In this document: positions 1 to 6,510 of the stretch, piece after piece
Numbering within the stretch: the stretch's first letter is position 1
Layout: each line of letters opens with the position of its first letter
The notes under the pieces: model-generated
What the model was told of the DNA's origin: nothing
Database searches by the model: none
What the model saw: only the letters and a program-made list of their open reading frames with translations
Program-made: the position numbers and the translations under genes
IMG/VR virus record: IMGVR_UViG_3300043436_000900
Coordinates: 1-25,671 of that record
Source of the DNA: a virus
Strand: one strand, 5' to 3'
Length of the DNA: 25,671 bases

Positions 1-19
1 ATACCTGAGGGTATGTCAT
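1..19 (-). CDS. Possible start of a further gene, cut by the window edge
   Basis: An ATG at 19-17 opens a frame reading M-T-Y-P-Q-V before the window ends. It lies 9 bases after the stop of the HNH gene, which fits the tight packing of this operon. A G-run (GGGGG) about 13 bases upstream is further away than an ideal ribosome binding site. Only six codons are visible, so function cannot be judged. Confidence 0.25.
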
Positions 20-28
20 GCGCAGATT

Positions 29-373
29 CTAACCCCCATAGGTGTGCTTCGTCTTCTTGCCGTGGCAAGAGCGGCACAAGACTGCGAGCAGGTGCTTGGG
101 CACCACGGGCGACTGCCCCGGCTGCAGCGGCGTGATGTGGTCAACGGTCAGGTCAGTCGTCGCTCGACATGCGAAGCACCACGGGAACTCTTCACGCATC
201 TCACGGCTCAACTTGCGCCACTCAGGGTCAGCGTAGGGGCTGCGCCCGACTGGCCCGTATCGCTCACGCTCTCGCTTCGTCACGATCTTATTGGCGCAGG
301 GCTGGCAACGGTTGCCGACGCGCTGCAAGATTCCGCAGGTCAGGCACGCACGGGCGAAGCGTAGGGGACTCAC
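29..373 (-). CDS. HNH endonuclease with N-terminal zinc-ribbon cysteines
   Basis: The protein has 114 residues. The N-terminal part has two cysteine pairs (C-L-T-C and C-Q-P-C), which suggests a zinc knuckle. The C-terminal part is a typical small HNH nuclease: 'DPEWRKLSREMREEFPWCFAC', then 'LTVDHITPL' carrying the catalytic histidine, and 'LCRSCHGKKT' completing a C-x2-C...C-x2-C zinc site around the beta-beta-alpha-metal fold. The family cuts or nicks DNA, and in phages it often acts in packaging or as a free-standing homing nuclease. The GTG start at 373 forms a GTGA overlap with the upstream metallopeptidase stop. It is not next to the terminase genes here, although genome circularity could bring it close to them. 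Confidence 0.85.
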   Translation of the reverse strand: MSPLRFARACLTCGILQRVGNRCQPCANKIVTKRERERYGPVGRSPYADPEWRKLSREMREEFPWCFACRATTDLTVDHITPLQPGQSPVVPKHLLAVLCRSCHGKKTKHTYGG

Positions 374-843
374 GCCTTGAAGTTGGGCAGCGGCAAGACG
401 CCAGCCACAATGAAGCTCAGGGCTTCGGCGACTCTCTCGCCTTCCGTGTCCCAGAGTTTCTCCAGCACCTCATACGCTTGCGAGCCGAGCACTCCTTCGA
501 GTGAGCCCATCAGTCGCTCCATGGCGGCAAGGTGCACGTGCATCAGTTCGTGGGCAAGGATGCGGCGCTGGCTCTCGGGAGTCTCCTTGAAGAAGTCCCC
601 AGAGATGCGCACCGTGGCTTCCCAGAGATTGTCACTGACTTCGACGTCAGCCCACGAGTCATCTGCTGGGATGTCGGCACTCACCTTCAGCGTCCACTGC
701 TTCAGGTGCATGACGTCACGGTTGGCGTTCAGGTATGCAGCGACCTGCTCACGCAGTGGGGGAGTCGCTCCCCGACGCTGGGAGGATGCAGCGCCGGGGA
801 GGGGGCCGCCACTAGGTGACGGCGTGCGGCGATTGTATGGCAT
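370..843 (-). CDS. Putative zinc metallopeptidase (HExxH protein)
   Basis: The protein has 157 residues from the ATG at 843, which forms a TGATG junction with the upstream gene. This is preferred over the GTG at 852. The first ~30 residues are Pro/Ser/Gly-rich and probably disordered. Residues about 95-110 read 'RRILAHELMHVHLAAMERL', a gluzincin HExxH zinc motif, and 'TEGERVAEALS' about 38 residues later could supply the third (Glu) ligand. This layout resembles small phage and ImmA/IrrE- or SprT-like minimal metallopeptidases. The substrate is unknown. Possible roles include cleaving a host regulator or a phage protein. The motif is clear, but the subfamily is not. Confidence 0.65.
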   Translation of the reverse strand: MPYNRRTPSPSGGPLPGAASSQRRGATPPLREQVAAYLNANRDVMHLKQWTLKVSADIPADDSWADVEVSDNLWEATVRISGDFFKETPESQRRILAHELMHVHLAAMERLMGSLEGVLGSQAYEVLEKLWDTEGERVAEALSFIVAGVLPLPNFKA

Positions 844-1322
844 CAGTCCCACCTATCGGGTGACGCCACACGCTTCGTTGCGGCATTGCTTGCAAGTGGC
901 AGCGGCGACGCTGGACGTAGCACGCAGGTTGCATCAGGGCAGCGCAGCACTTCACTGCTGCCCATGTCGCCACCCACGCACCAGTTGCAGAATCGTGCCA
1001 CCAGCATCTGCAGTCGGCGTGACTCTTTCTCAGCTGCAGTCATCTCTGGACGCTTGCGGCTCATGTACGGCTTGGGCAACTCCTCCCGCTCGATCCAGTC
1101 ATCCTGCTCGAAGGGCCCGTATGCCTGCGCGAAGATGGCGCAGAACTTCTCCGACGGTCGGCGCTCAGCCTTGGCGTAGGAGCGGATGGTGCGCCCAGTG
1201 ATCTTCACGCCGCAGTCCCTCATGTGGGCGGCGACCTTCTCGCTGGCGACGACGGACGTTGAGCCGGGGTAAGACTCCAGCACGCGCTTATTTATTACGT
1301 CAGGGCGCAGGCTCTTACTCAT
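843..1322 (-). CDS. HTH-like DNA-binding protein with C-terminal zinc cysteines
   Basis: The protein has 159 residues and an ATGA overlap with the RlpA-like gene. Residues about 25-68 ('SEKVAAHMRDCGVKITGRTI' and on to 'RRPSEKFCAIFAQAYG') look like a Cro/XRE-type helix-turn-helix, with a recognition helix around 'TGRTIRSYAKAERRPSE'. A C-terminal stretch has C-N-W-C followed by C-P-D-A-T-C, a four-cysteine zinc-binding pattern common in small phage proteins. It may be a regulator or a replication accessory protein. There is no divergent partner gene, so a lysogeny-repressor role is not supported. The fold is moderately supported; the function is inferred. Confidence 0.5.
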   Translation of the reverse strand: MSKSLRPDVINKRVLESYPGSTSVVASEKVAAHMRDCGVKITGRTIRSYAKAERRPSEKFCAIFAQAYGPFEQDDWIEREELPKPYMSRKRPEMTAAEKESRRLQMLVARFCNWCVGGDMGSSEVLRCPDATCVLRPASPLPLASNAATKRVASPDRWD

Positions 1323-1816
1323 GGGAGCAACTCCACGGTCACCTTCTGAATCCCCCGCCCAAGCGGTACGCCCAGCGCTTGAAAGACTTGCGGCGATAGG
1401 TCAATGATCTTATCGTCGGAGTGATCCTTCGGGGTGCCCGAGTAGCAGCCGCAGGTGTCCGTGATGTAGACGGTGACGGCAATGCCAGTCTTAGCGTTCG
1501 TGATCTTGGCAAGCACTGGAGTCTTGCGCCAGTAGCGGTGCCCCGGCTTCATGGCTTCAATCATCCTGCGCAGTTCTTGCCCAGCGGCGGCGTACTGTAG
1601 CGTCCCCTTGAACCACTTAGTCGTTCGCGTGTACCACGCACCGTTCTTCTTGGCGTCGTACCACGAAGCAACCCCGCTCAGTTCAATCTTCTTCGGCGCT
1701 GGGGGCACGGGCGGCTGATCCGCCAATACGATCGGAAGGGGTGGCAGCGGCGCCGACGCGGGCTGCGGGTTGCTGAACGGCGCGAATACCAGCGCCAGTG
1801 CGAGTGCGATCTTCAT
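1319..1816 (-). CDS. Exported RlpA-like double-psi beta-barrel protein
   Basis: The protein has 165 residues. It starts with a short, weakly charged hydrophobic leader ('MKIALALALVFAPF...ASA'), then a Pro-rich spacer to about residue 43. The barrel domain follows, with the family marks 'SGVASWYD' (47-54), 'AKITNAKTGIAVTVYITDTC' (103-122) and 'KIIDLSPQVFQALG' (136-149). RlpA proteins act on peptidoglycan outside the membrane. The aspartate of the usual D-R-G motif is kept (D120), but the Gly-Glu of the family's T-A-x-G-E motif reads G-Q here (79-80), so catalysis is uncertain. An exported wall-directed protein inside an early replication operon is odd. It could modify the host envelope early in infection. 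Confidence 0.7.
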   Translation of the reverse strand: MKIALALALVFAPFSNPQPASAPLPPLPIVLADQPPVPPAPKKIELSGVASWYDAKKNGAWYTRTTKWFKGTLQYAAAGQELRRMIEAMKPGHRYWRKTPVLAKITNAKTGIAVTVYITDTCGCYSGTPKDHSDDKIIDLSPQVFQALGVPLGRGIQKVTVELLP

Positions 1817-2196
1817 GACTTCTCCTCCCGCTGCTGTAGCAGCTGAACCAGTGTCTCCCAGTGGATGACGACCATGCGACGGGCCTTGATACCTGAGCCG
1901 GGGGCGTCTTCCACCACCAGCGCGGCGACTTCGTCAGCCTTCGGCGTGAGTTCGTTGAGCCACTTATCGAATCGCTCACTGAACGCTCCGCCCTTCTTGG
2001 CGCTGATGATCAGCCCCAGTGCGCGCACGTCCGTCTTCCCGCCGTACTGCCCGACGCGCTCACCAGCCAGCCCAGCCTCAGTGAGTTCGGAAGCCAGTCG
2101 GCGCTCCAGCCCGTGCCCACGCTGGCGGTTATTCTTTCCCATGCGGCTGCGTGCTGCGTTCTTCAAGTCGATGTCAAGGTCACTCATGCGGCTCAT
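1813..2196 (-). CDS. Resolvase-like PD-(D/E)XK nuclease candidate
   Basis: The protein has 127 residues from the ATG at 2196, which overlaps the upstream stop as ATGA. The pattern 'NNRQRGHGLERRLASELTEA', 'GKTDVRALGLIISAKKGG' and a C-terminal 'MVVIHWETLVQLL' resembles the small Holliday-junction resolvase/VRR-type nucleases of phages: an N-terminal helix with Glu, an Asp before a beta strand, and a later Lys. Normally the strand ends in E-x-K. Here it reads S-A-K, so one metal-binding acid is missing or shifted. The location in a recombination gene cluster supports a junction-processing role, but it may be a degenerate, non-cutting relative. Confidence 0.5.
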   Translation of the reverse strand: MSRMSDLDIDLKNAARSRMGKNNRQRGHGLERRLASELTEAGLAGERVGQYGGKTDVRALGLIISAKKGGAFSERFDKWLNELTPKADEVAALVVEDAPGSGIKARRMVVIHWETLVQLLQQREEKS

Positions 2197-2357
2197 CGTA
2201 GCGCCTGCCCTAGCCCGACGATGGTTAGCAGGCTGATCGTGAACCACGCGATGACGATGCCCGAGCTGGCGCGGTGATTCGTGACGCCAATCCAGCCCAT
2301 AGCCAACGCGATCAGCGTGTGCACCACCATCAGGCAGATGATCAGTGAGTCGATCAC
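2193..2357 (-). CDS. Small two-helix membrane protein
   Basis: The protein has 54 residues. The GTG start at 2357 forms a GTGA overlap with the upstream gene, and the TGA at the end overlaps the next ATG (ATGA). Both junctions match the rest of the operon and support a real gene. It has two hydrophobic segments, 'LIICLMVVHTLIALAMGWIG' (residues 5-24) and 'GIVIAWFTISLLTIVGLG' (33-50), joined by a short polar turn with Asn-His-Arg, and a C-terminal Arg. This is the general shape of a small holin or other inner-membrane phage protein. It lies far from the lysis genes, so a different membrane role such as superinfection control is possible. I do not recognise a family. Confidence 0.65.
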   Translation of the reverse strand: MIDSLIICLMVVHTLIALAMGWIGVTNHRASSGIVIAWFTISLLTIVGLGQALR

Positions 2358-2557
2358 TTGACGCAGCCCTTGTGACGCCAGTGCAGGCGCACGTTGCCCT
2401 TGGCGCCGTTGAAGGTGATGACCTTCACCCGGCTCGCTGGGAAGACGGGCTTCTTCGGATCAGCGACGCTGATCACCTTGCCACACTCCGTGCAGTCAGT
2501 CTCAGTCCAGCGTGGGGGCAACGATGGCCCGCCGCGCTTCGCCTTTACTCCTGCCAT
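2354..2557 (-). CDS. Small zinc-ribbon-like protein of unknown function
   Basis: The protein has 67 residues. The C-T-E-C pair near residue 22, with a late H-W-R-H-K-G-C, could form one zinc site. The rest is basic and includes a beta-rich stretch ('SRVKVITFNGAKGNVRLHWR'). The ATG at 2557 overlaps the upstream gene by 13 bases without a strong ribosome binding site, so translation is probably coupled. No specific family is recognised. A nucleic-acid-binding role is plausible from charge and cysteines but is inference. Confidence 0.6.
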   Translation of the reverse strand: MAGVKAKRGGPSLPPRWTETDCTECGKVISVADPKKPVFPASRVKVITFNGAKGNVRLHWRHKGCVK

Positions 2558-2766
2558 GTCTGACCATCCCGCTGGAGCATTGCGCCCAGCTTCACCATCA
2601 TGGCGCTCATTGCGTTGCTGAGGGTGTCGGCTTCAACGGTCAAAGTCTGCCCGTCATGGTCTTCGCACTGCAGGGTGACCTTGCGAGTCTCCGTGTCGAT
2701 GCTGCAGTTGGCGTAGCGGAAGCCAACCATCTCCGCCATAGTCTCAAGTTCGCTCAGTTCGCTCAT
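2545..2766 (-). CDS. Small acidic hypothetical protein
   Basis: The protein has 73 residues. The ATG at 2766 overlaps the dNMP kinase stop as ATGA, which fixes the start. Its N-terminus is acidic and Met-rich ('MSELSELETMAEMVGF'). A two-strand pattern follows ('RKVTLQCEDHDGQTLTVEAD') and then an amphipathic helix ('LSNAMSAMMVKLGAMLQRDG'). It has no catalytic motif, signal or membrane segment, and I recognise no family. Confidence 0.6.
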   Translation of the reverse strand: MSELSELETMAEMVGFRYANCSIDTETRKVTLQCEDHDGQTLTVEADTLSNAMSAMMVKLGAMLQRDGQTWQE

Positions 2767-3323
2767 GCTTCAACCTCCAAGTGTGCCGCCTCAAGAACGG
2801 CTGCGATGCACTCTGACGGACTCAGTGCCTCCGTGTCAAGAACTAACTCAGCCTCCATGTCGCCAGCCTGTCGCTCCGTGATGTCATGCTGCCACGTCTG
2901 TTCTTCCCCGACCGGGGGGCGCACCAGCCGCACGAAGAGCGTGTCGGGGTACCACGCCGCAATGAAGGCCCGCTCAGCGTCCAGCCTGACGTCGTCCACC
3001 ACGAAGGTGATCGGGTCAAGGGTGCCGTCATCAGCGCCACGCTTCGTCCGAAGAAGCCACACGCGCATCCAGAAGAGCGAGTCCATCTCACGGAGAGCAG
3101 CCCCGATCTCCTGCAGCAGCTCACGCCCAGTCAGCAGGCGAGAGAGTCCCAGCGTCTGCTGCGGGTACTTCATAGCCTTGTCGAACTTGCCATACGCCAT
3201 GACGGCGATCTCACGAATCGGCGCTGCGATGCTGGTGACCTCAAAGCCGTGATGCTCCGAGAGCATCTGGCTCAGGGTCGTCTTGCCAGTGCCTGCCTTG
3301 CCAATGAACGCCACGCTCCTCAT
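2763..3323 (-). CDS. Deoxynucleoside monophosphate kinase-like P-loop protein
   Basis: The protein has 186 residues. The Walker A loop 'GKAGTGKTTLS' lies at 8-18, an LID/substrate region contains 'TGRELLQEIGAALREMD' (about 65-81) followed by W-M-R, and a Walker B-like strand reads 'ITFVVDDVRL' (about 105-114). This arrangement matches phage dNMP kinases (T4 gp1-like), which phosphorylate dNMPs to dNDPs to feed phage DNA synthesis. Some members handle modified nucleotides. The ATGA overlap with the upstream replication-like gene supports the start. Substrate specificity cannot be read from the sequence. Confidence 0.75.
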   Translation of the reverse strand: MRSVAFIGKAGTGKTTLSQMLSEHHGFEVTSIAAPIREIAVMAYGKFDKAMKYPQQTLGLSRLLTGRELLQEIGAALREMDSLFWMRVWLLRTKRGADDGTLDPITFVVDDVRLDAERAFIAAWYPDTLFVRLVRPPVGEEQTWQHDITERQAGDMEAELVLDTEALSPSECIAAVLEAAHLEVEA

Positions 3324-3754
3324 CCGACAATCCTCCTCAAGATTTCTCCCGCCTGTAAGGGGGTAGGGGGTCTCTCTCTCTCTCTCTTCTCTTCTCTCTC
3401 TCTATGCTGTTTGGATTCCGTTATCCCACCCGATTCTGAACGGCGCCGAGCCACGAACGCAGCCTGACGTCGGGTTGATGTCGGGTCGACCTGATAGCGA
3501 TCCCACCCCGTAATGGCAACGACCCCAGCCTGATCTACCCCAAGAAGGCCCTTCGTGATCAGCCCGCTGATCGCCTTGCCAAAGCGGTTGCCGATGCACG
3601 CCTTCAGGTGCTCCCGGCTCTTGAAGATGCCGCCGCTGCGCAGCTGCTTGGCTTCAGCGATCGCCGTGACGAACGCCCTGAACTCCGTGTCCGTGAGCAG
3701 TGCGATCTTGTCGTCCTTGTGGGCGTTAGCGTCCCACTTGATCCAGAGTCCCAT
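3320..3754 (-). CDS. Replication-initiator-like winged-helix protein with a charged tail
   Basis: The protein has 144 residues. Residues 1-92 follow a pattern common at the N-terminus of phage replisome-organiser/DnaD-like proteins: 'WIKWDANAHKDDKIALL', a helix rich in Ala/Lys, 'GGIFKSREHLKACIG', then 'GLITKGLLGV' and 'ITGWDRYQVDPTS'. The later part is very basic and acidic in alternation ('REREEKRERERPPTP'), because it is encoded by a GA-rich dinucleotide repeat. No helicase-loader or primase domain follows, so the protein is short for a full initiator. The ATG at 3754 lies next to the endonuclease VII stop. The assignment rests on pattern only. Confidence 0.5.
   Translation of the reverse strand: MGLWIKWDANAHKDDKIALLTDTEFRAFVTAIAEAKQLRSGGIFKSREHLKACIGNRFGKAISGLITKGLLGVDQAGVVAITGWDRYQVDPTSTRRQAAFVARRRSESGGITESKQHREREEKRERERPPTPLQAGEILRRIVG
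3371..3403 (-). repeat. GA/TC dinucleotide-rich tract inside a coding region
   Basis: About 33 bases are almost pure TC on the plus strand (GA on the coding strand), with two interruptions. They encode alternating Arg and Glu near the C-terminus of the winged-helix-like protein. A change by one 2-base unit would shift the frame after residue ~117 and alter only the tail. Confidence 0.85.
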
Positions 3755-4120
3755 TTACTCCTCCTCCTTCAGATACTCGCTGACCTTCGCATCATGCGCC
3801 GCGAGATGTGCATAGTAGGGCAGCCCTTGATTGCATAGTCGGCAAAGCAGCCCACGAACTCTGCCCGTTGCATGGTCATGGTCGATGTGCACGCCACCGT
3901 GCTTGCGACCATCCGCGTGCAAGTTGATGACTTCGCTGCAGATAGCGCACTGACCATGTTGACGTTGATGCATGGCTTGCAGCTCATAGACGGTCAATCC
4001 GTAGAGCCGCGCCCGCATGCGTAGCAGGCGAAGTTGTCGCTGCTCAGGTGTCTCCTTCTCTCGCATACGCCTACCCCATAGGGCCTGCGGCGTCGCCAAG
4101 ATGTGCGGTCGTCTTCCCAT
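3755..4120 (-). CDS. Recombination endonuclease VII-like nuclease
   Basis: The protein has 121 residues. It has a basic N-terminus, then 'YGLTVYELQAMHQRQHGQC' (40-58), C-A-I-C (58-61), 'HIDHDHATGRVRGLLCRLCN' (78-97) and a final helix with 'AKVSEYL'. This is the standard order of the T4 gp49 endonuclease VII family: zinc held by two C-x2-C pairs, and a His-me active site at the D-H-D-H motif. The family cleaves branched DNA such as Holliday junctions and debranches DNA before packaging. The start is fixed by a strong GGAGG ribosome site before the ATG at 4120. It sits directly after the annealing protein, which fits its role. Confidence 0.85.
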   Translation of the reverse strand: MGRRPHILATPQALWGRRMREKETPEQRQLRLLRMRARLYGLTVYELQAMHQRQHGQCAICSEVINLHADGRKHGGVHIDHDHATGRVRGLLCRLCNQGLPYYAHLAAHDAKVSEYLKEEE

Positions 4121-4139
4121 GTGATCCTCCGATGCTGGC

Positions 4140-4167
4140 GGGGGCGAGCCGTCCAGAGCCCGCCCCC
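4140..4167 (-). terminator. Stem-loop between annealing protein and endonuclease VII genes
   Basis: On the minus strand, GGGGGCGGGC pairs with GCTCGCCCCC (10 pairs including one G-U) around an 8-base loop. The G-U pair makes the fold better on the minus-strand RNA than on the plus strand. There is no U-tract, so it is more likely a weak attenuator or mRNA-stabilising hairpin than a full terminator. It occupies most of the 57-base gap between the genes. Confidence 0.4.
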
Positions 4168-4177
4168 ATGTGATGAC

Positions 4178-4882
4178 CTAGAACGGCAACTCGCTGAGGT
4201 CTTCTTCAGCGCGCACTGGCTCGCCGACTGGCTCCGATTGCTTTGCAATCCAGTCAATGCTCGGCTTCTTCTTGCAGAAGGCCCCATCGCCGCTGCGGGC
4301 AGAGCATGCCCAGAACGGTGCATACGGCTTCTGAGTCGCCTTCGATACGCCGCCCGGCTTCTTCGTCCACGGCTGCCCATGGTCGGGGCAGTTGTCAGCG
4401 CCGAACATGTCCATGGCTGCCTTGAGCACCACGGTGTCATGCCCCTGCTGGGCTGGCGCTGGAGTCTGAGGCAGGCTCATTGCTTTCAACGGAGGCAGGG
4501 CAACGCGCCCCGCTGCGGGCTTTTCCCCGCCGTACAAGTACCTTGCCACCCCGAAGAGTGACGCGCAGCGCCTGAGGGCGTCTGAGGCTGCCTCCTTGAG
4601 AGACTCCCCTGAGCCGCCAGTCTCATAGCCAAAGTCTTGGCGACGGGCAACCGTGCCGTCAGGGAAGCGGCAGGTCAAAATTCCGACCACCGTGTTCGTG
4701 TCGCCGACTGGCTCAACGGCGAAGTCCCAGCCATTGACGCCGAGCACCTCATCCAGCCGAGCTGCGACGGTGCGGGCGTCCACCCATGTCAAGTCCTTGC
4801 CCCCGGCACCAGTGCGGTGACGGATCACCTCAGGCGGGAAGGGTGCCGATAGCGCGGCGAGAATCTCCGAGTGCTTGTTCAT
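4178..4882 (-). CDS. Rad52-family single-strand annealing protein with zinc site and SSB-like tail
   Basis: The protein has 234 residues from the ATG at 4882, which overlaps the upstream stop as ATGA. The N-terminal domain (about 8-120) carries the Rad52/Rad22 pattern: 'FPPEVIRHRTGAGGKDLTWV', 'VLGVNGWDF', 'ETGGSGESLKEAASDALRRC' and 'FGVARYLYG'. The family anneals complementary single strands and works with a phage exonuclease. After a linker, C165, H168, C193 and C203 could bind zinc. The last ten residues, 'AEEDLSELPF', look like the acidic protein-docking tail of bacterial SSB. Its partner exonuclease is encoded two genes upstream. Confidence 0.8.
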   Translation of the reverse strand: MNKHSEILAALSAPFPPEVIRHRTGAGGKDLTWVDARTVAARLDEVLGVNGWDFAVEPVGDTNTVVGILTCRFPDGTVARRQDFGYETGGSGESLKEAASDALRRCASLFGVARYLYGGEKPAAGRVALPPLKAMSLPQTPAPAQQGHDTVVLKAAMDMFGADNCPDHGQPWTKKPGGVSKATQKPYAPFWACSARSGDGAFCKKKPSIDWIAKQSEPVGEPVRAEEDLSELPF

Positions 4883-5379
4883 AGTGCCTCCTTCTTGGGG
4901 AAGAGTCCCCAGTCGTTCAGTTCTTCGATCGGCTTGAGCCACTGTGGCGCCCGACCGTTGCCGAAGTCAGTCTTCGGACTTGCCTTGAGTGCTTCCAACC
5001 CTGCGACGTCCAGCCAACCCACGATGCGCTTGACTGGCCCGTTGCCAGTCACTAGCACGTGAGTCTCGTGACGCCCTTCGTTGCGGACGATGAGCCCAAT
5101 GCCCGACGTCCACTTCACCTCCACTCCGCCGAGCCACGGCACCTCCACGTCGGGCTCGTTGAGATAGGTGTCGATGTTTGCCGACCATGGCAACCCGAGA
5201 GCGATGCATACTGCCAGTTCAGCAGCTGCGCCGTCAATGTGATTCTGCAGGCTGCGGTCAGGTGATTGCCCTGCGCGCCCCTGCTGCCCCTTCGCCTTGC
5301 TGGATTCGTCACGCGCGGTGCCGACCTGCTTGGCGTGCGCCCACTCGTACGGGTCAAGGATGATTGTCTGCTCAGTCAT
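4879..5379 (-). CDS. PD-(D/E)XK-like protein of unknown function
   Basis: The protein has 166 residues. 'NHIDGAAAELAVCIALGLPW' gives a helix with Glu. It is followed by 'EPDVEVPWLGGVEVKW', in which Asp and E-V-K are spaced as in the PD-(D/E)XK nuclease core, and then by a strand ending in 'HVLVTG'. Catalytic residues therefore appear present. Similar small phage proteins near recombination genes are usually left as hypothetical. Its start at 5379 overlaps the exonuclease gene by 8 bases, with a GGAGG ribosome site. It could be a structure-specific or restriction-like nuclease. The cellular role is not known. Confidence 0.55.
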   Translation of the reverse strand: MTEQTIILDPYEWAHAKQVGTARDESSKAKGQQGRAGQSPDRSLQNHIDGAAAELAVCIALGLPWSANIDTYLNEPDVEVPWLGGVEVKWTSGIGLIVRNEGRHETHVLVTGNGPVKRIVGWLDVAGLEALKASPKTDFGNGRAPQWLKPIEELNDWGLFPKKEAL

Positions 5380-6322
5380 GAAGCCCTCCGTCGTTGATGA
5401 TGAAGCGGCGCGAGCCGGGCTTCACGTCCGTGTAGGTGGTGATCACTGACTGCAGTGCACCTGATGCCTGCGCGACCATCTTCCAATCCGTGACTTCGGA
5501 CGGGCGTGCCTGCTTCCAGTACACCGTCCAGCCGTTGCCAGCCAGCCCCGCCTTCTCGCCGATCGCCTCCTTGATGATGATCTCAAGCGAGCCCTTCTTC
5601 TGCTCCAAGAAGTGCAGCTCAGTGTTCACTTCACGGAGTTGCGCGTAGACGCGCTCCAAGTCAGGCGTCGCTTCCACGAACTCCTGCGAGCCCTGCGGCG
5701 TGGCAATGGCGAAGGCTTGAGCGTCTAGTGCTTCCAACTGCGGCGGCGTCTTAGAGTCCACGGCTGCCAAGAAGAGCAGCGCCGCGCGCTGAATCTCCTC
5801 CCAGAGCACGGGGTCAAACTGCACGCGCTCGATCTTGAACACCAGCCCGCCGAGCAGGGCGACGACGTCGCACCAGTCAGCGCCGACGATGCCCATCTGC
5901 ACGTGTGTCTGGATGACGACCTCAGGCGGCACGGGCCACATGCTCCAGCGTGGGCTGGCTGACGTCTTCACCTCAACGATGCCCTTGGGCTCGCCGACGA
6001 TGGTGCGATCCAGCGACGCCATGATCCGGGGCTGCGCCTTCAGTCGGACGATGCCGTTCGACTTGCGCAACTTCACGCCGCGCTCCTGCTCGTAGTACTG
6101 CGCCACGGCATCCTCAAGGATGACGCCACGGTTGGCAGCGGCTCCGACCTTCTGCTCTGGGGTCGCCCCAGTCTTCTCAGCCCAGAGCTGGTAGGGCGTC
6201 TTATACGGGCTGACGCCCATCACTGCCGCCATGTCAGACGCTCCCAGCCCCTGACGTCGCAACTCCAGCCACTCGGGGCTGCGCTGCGGTGCCTTGACGA
6301 ACTCAAACTGCTTCTTGCTCAT
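5372..6322 (-). CDS. YqaJ-type phage exonuclease (lambda exonuclease fold)
   Basis: The protein has 316 residues from the ATG at 6322 (ATGA overlap, GGAGGGAAAGCA ribosome site). Residues 13-50 hold 'RSPEWLELRRQGLGASDMAA', the start of the YqaJ domain. The catalytic set follows: E in 'RGVILEDAVAQYYE' (about 70), D in 'MASLDRTIV' (about 105) and 'GIVEVKTSAS' (E-V-K at about 117-119), then 'VVIQTHVQMGI'. The family degrades double-stranded DNA 5' to 3' and hands single strands to an annealing protein, here the Rad52-type gene. The C-terminal ~100 residues contain a predicted coiled coil and a small beta domain, as usual for the phage type. Confidence 0.9.
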   Translation of the reverse strand: MSKKQFEFVKAPQRSPEWLELRRQGLGASDMAAVMGVSPYKTPYQLWAEKTGATPEQKVGAAANRGVILEDAVAQYYEQERGVKLRKSNGIVRLKAQPRIMASLDRTIVGEPKGIVEVKTSASPRWSMWPVPPEVVIQTHVQMGIVGADWCDVVALLGGLVFKIERVQFDPVLWEEIQRAALLFLAAVDSKTPPQLEALDAQAFAIATPQGSQEFVEATPDLERVYAQLREVNTELHFLEQKKGSLEIIIKEAIGEKAGLAGNGWTVYWKQARPSEVTDWKMVAQASGALQSVITTYTDVKPGSRRFIINDGGLHD

Positions 6323-6510
6323 TGCTTTCCCTCCTTCTTTCTGTCTTGCTTGGCCCATCCTTCGCCCTTGAACTGCACGCTGCTTGGGCTGATCTGCAGC
6401 TGCATCCACGCCCCGCATCCGTCGCAGCGCGGCACTACGGGCTGGTATCCCGTCTGTAGTCGCTCCTCAGTGGTGCAGCACGTCCAGCACTCGAACACAT
6501 AGAGCGGCAT
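6319..6510 (-). CDS. FmdB-like zinc-ribbon protein
   Basis: The protein has 63 residues from the ATG at 6510, fused to the upstream stop as TAATG. It starts 'MPLYVFECWTCCTTEERLQT', continues with 'PRCDGCGAWMQLQIS' and ends 'FKGEGWAKQDRKKEGKQ'. This is the regular layout of FmdB-family regulatory zinc ribbons: M-P-x-Y-x-F-x-C-x2-C, a second C-x2-C, and an F-x-G-x-G-W/F tail. These proteins are thought to bind nucleic acid or act as small regulators. The role in phage is unknown. Confidence 0.75.
   Translation of the reverse strand: MPLYVFECWTCCTTEERLQTGYQPVVPRCDGCGAWMQLQISPSSVQFKGEGWAKQDRKKEGKQ

Noticed and set aside
377-1201. 274-residue plus-strand frame
   Set aside because: It covers the metallopeptidase and HTH genes in antisense, has Ser/Arg/Ala-rich shadow composition and no recognisable motif.
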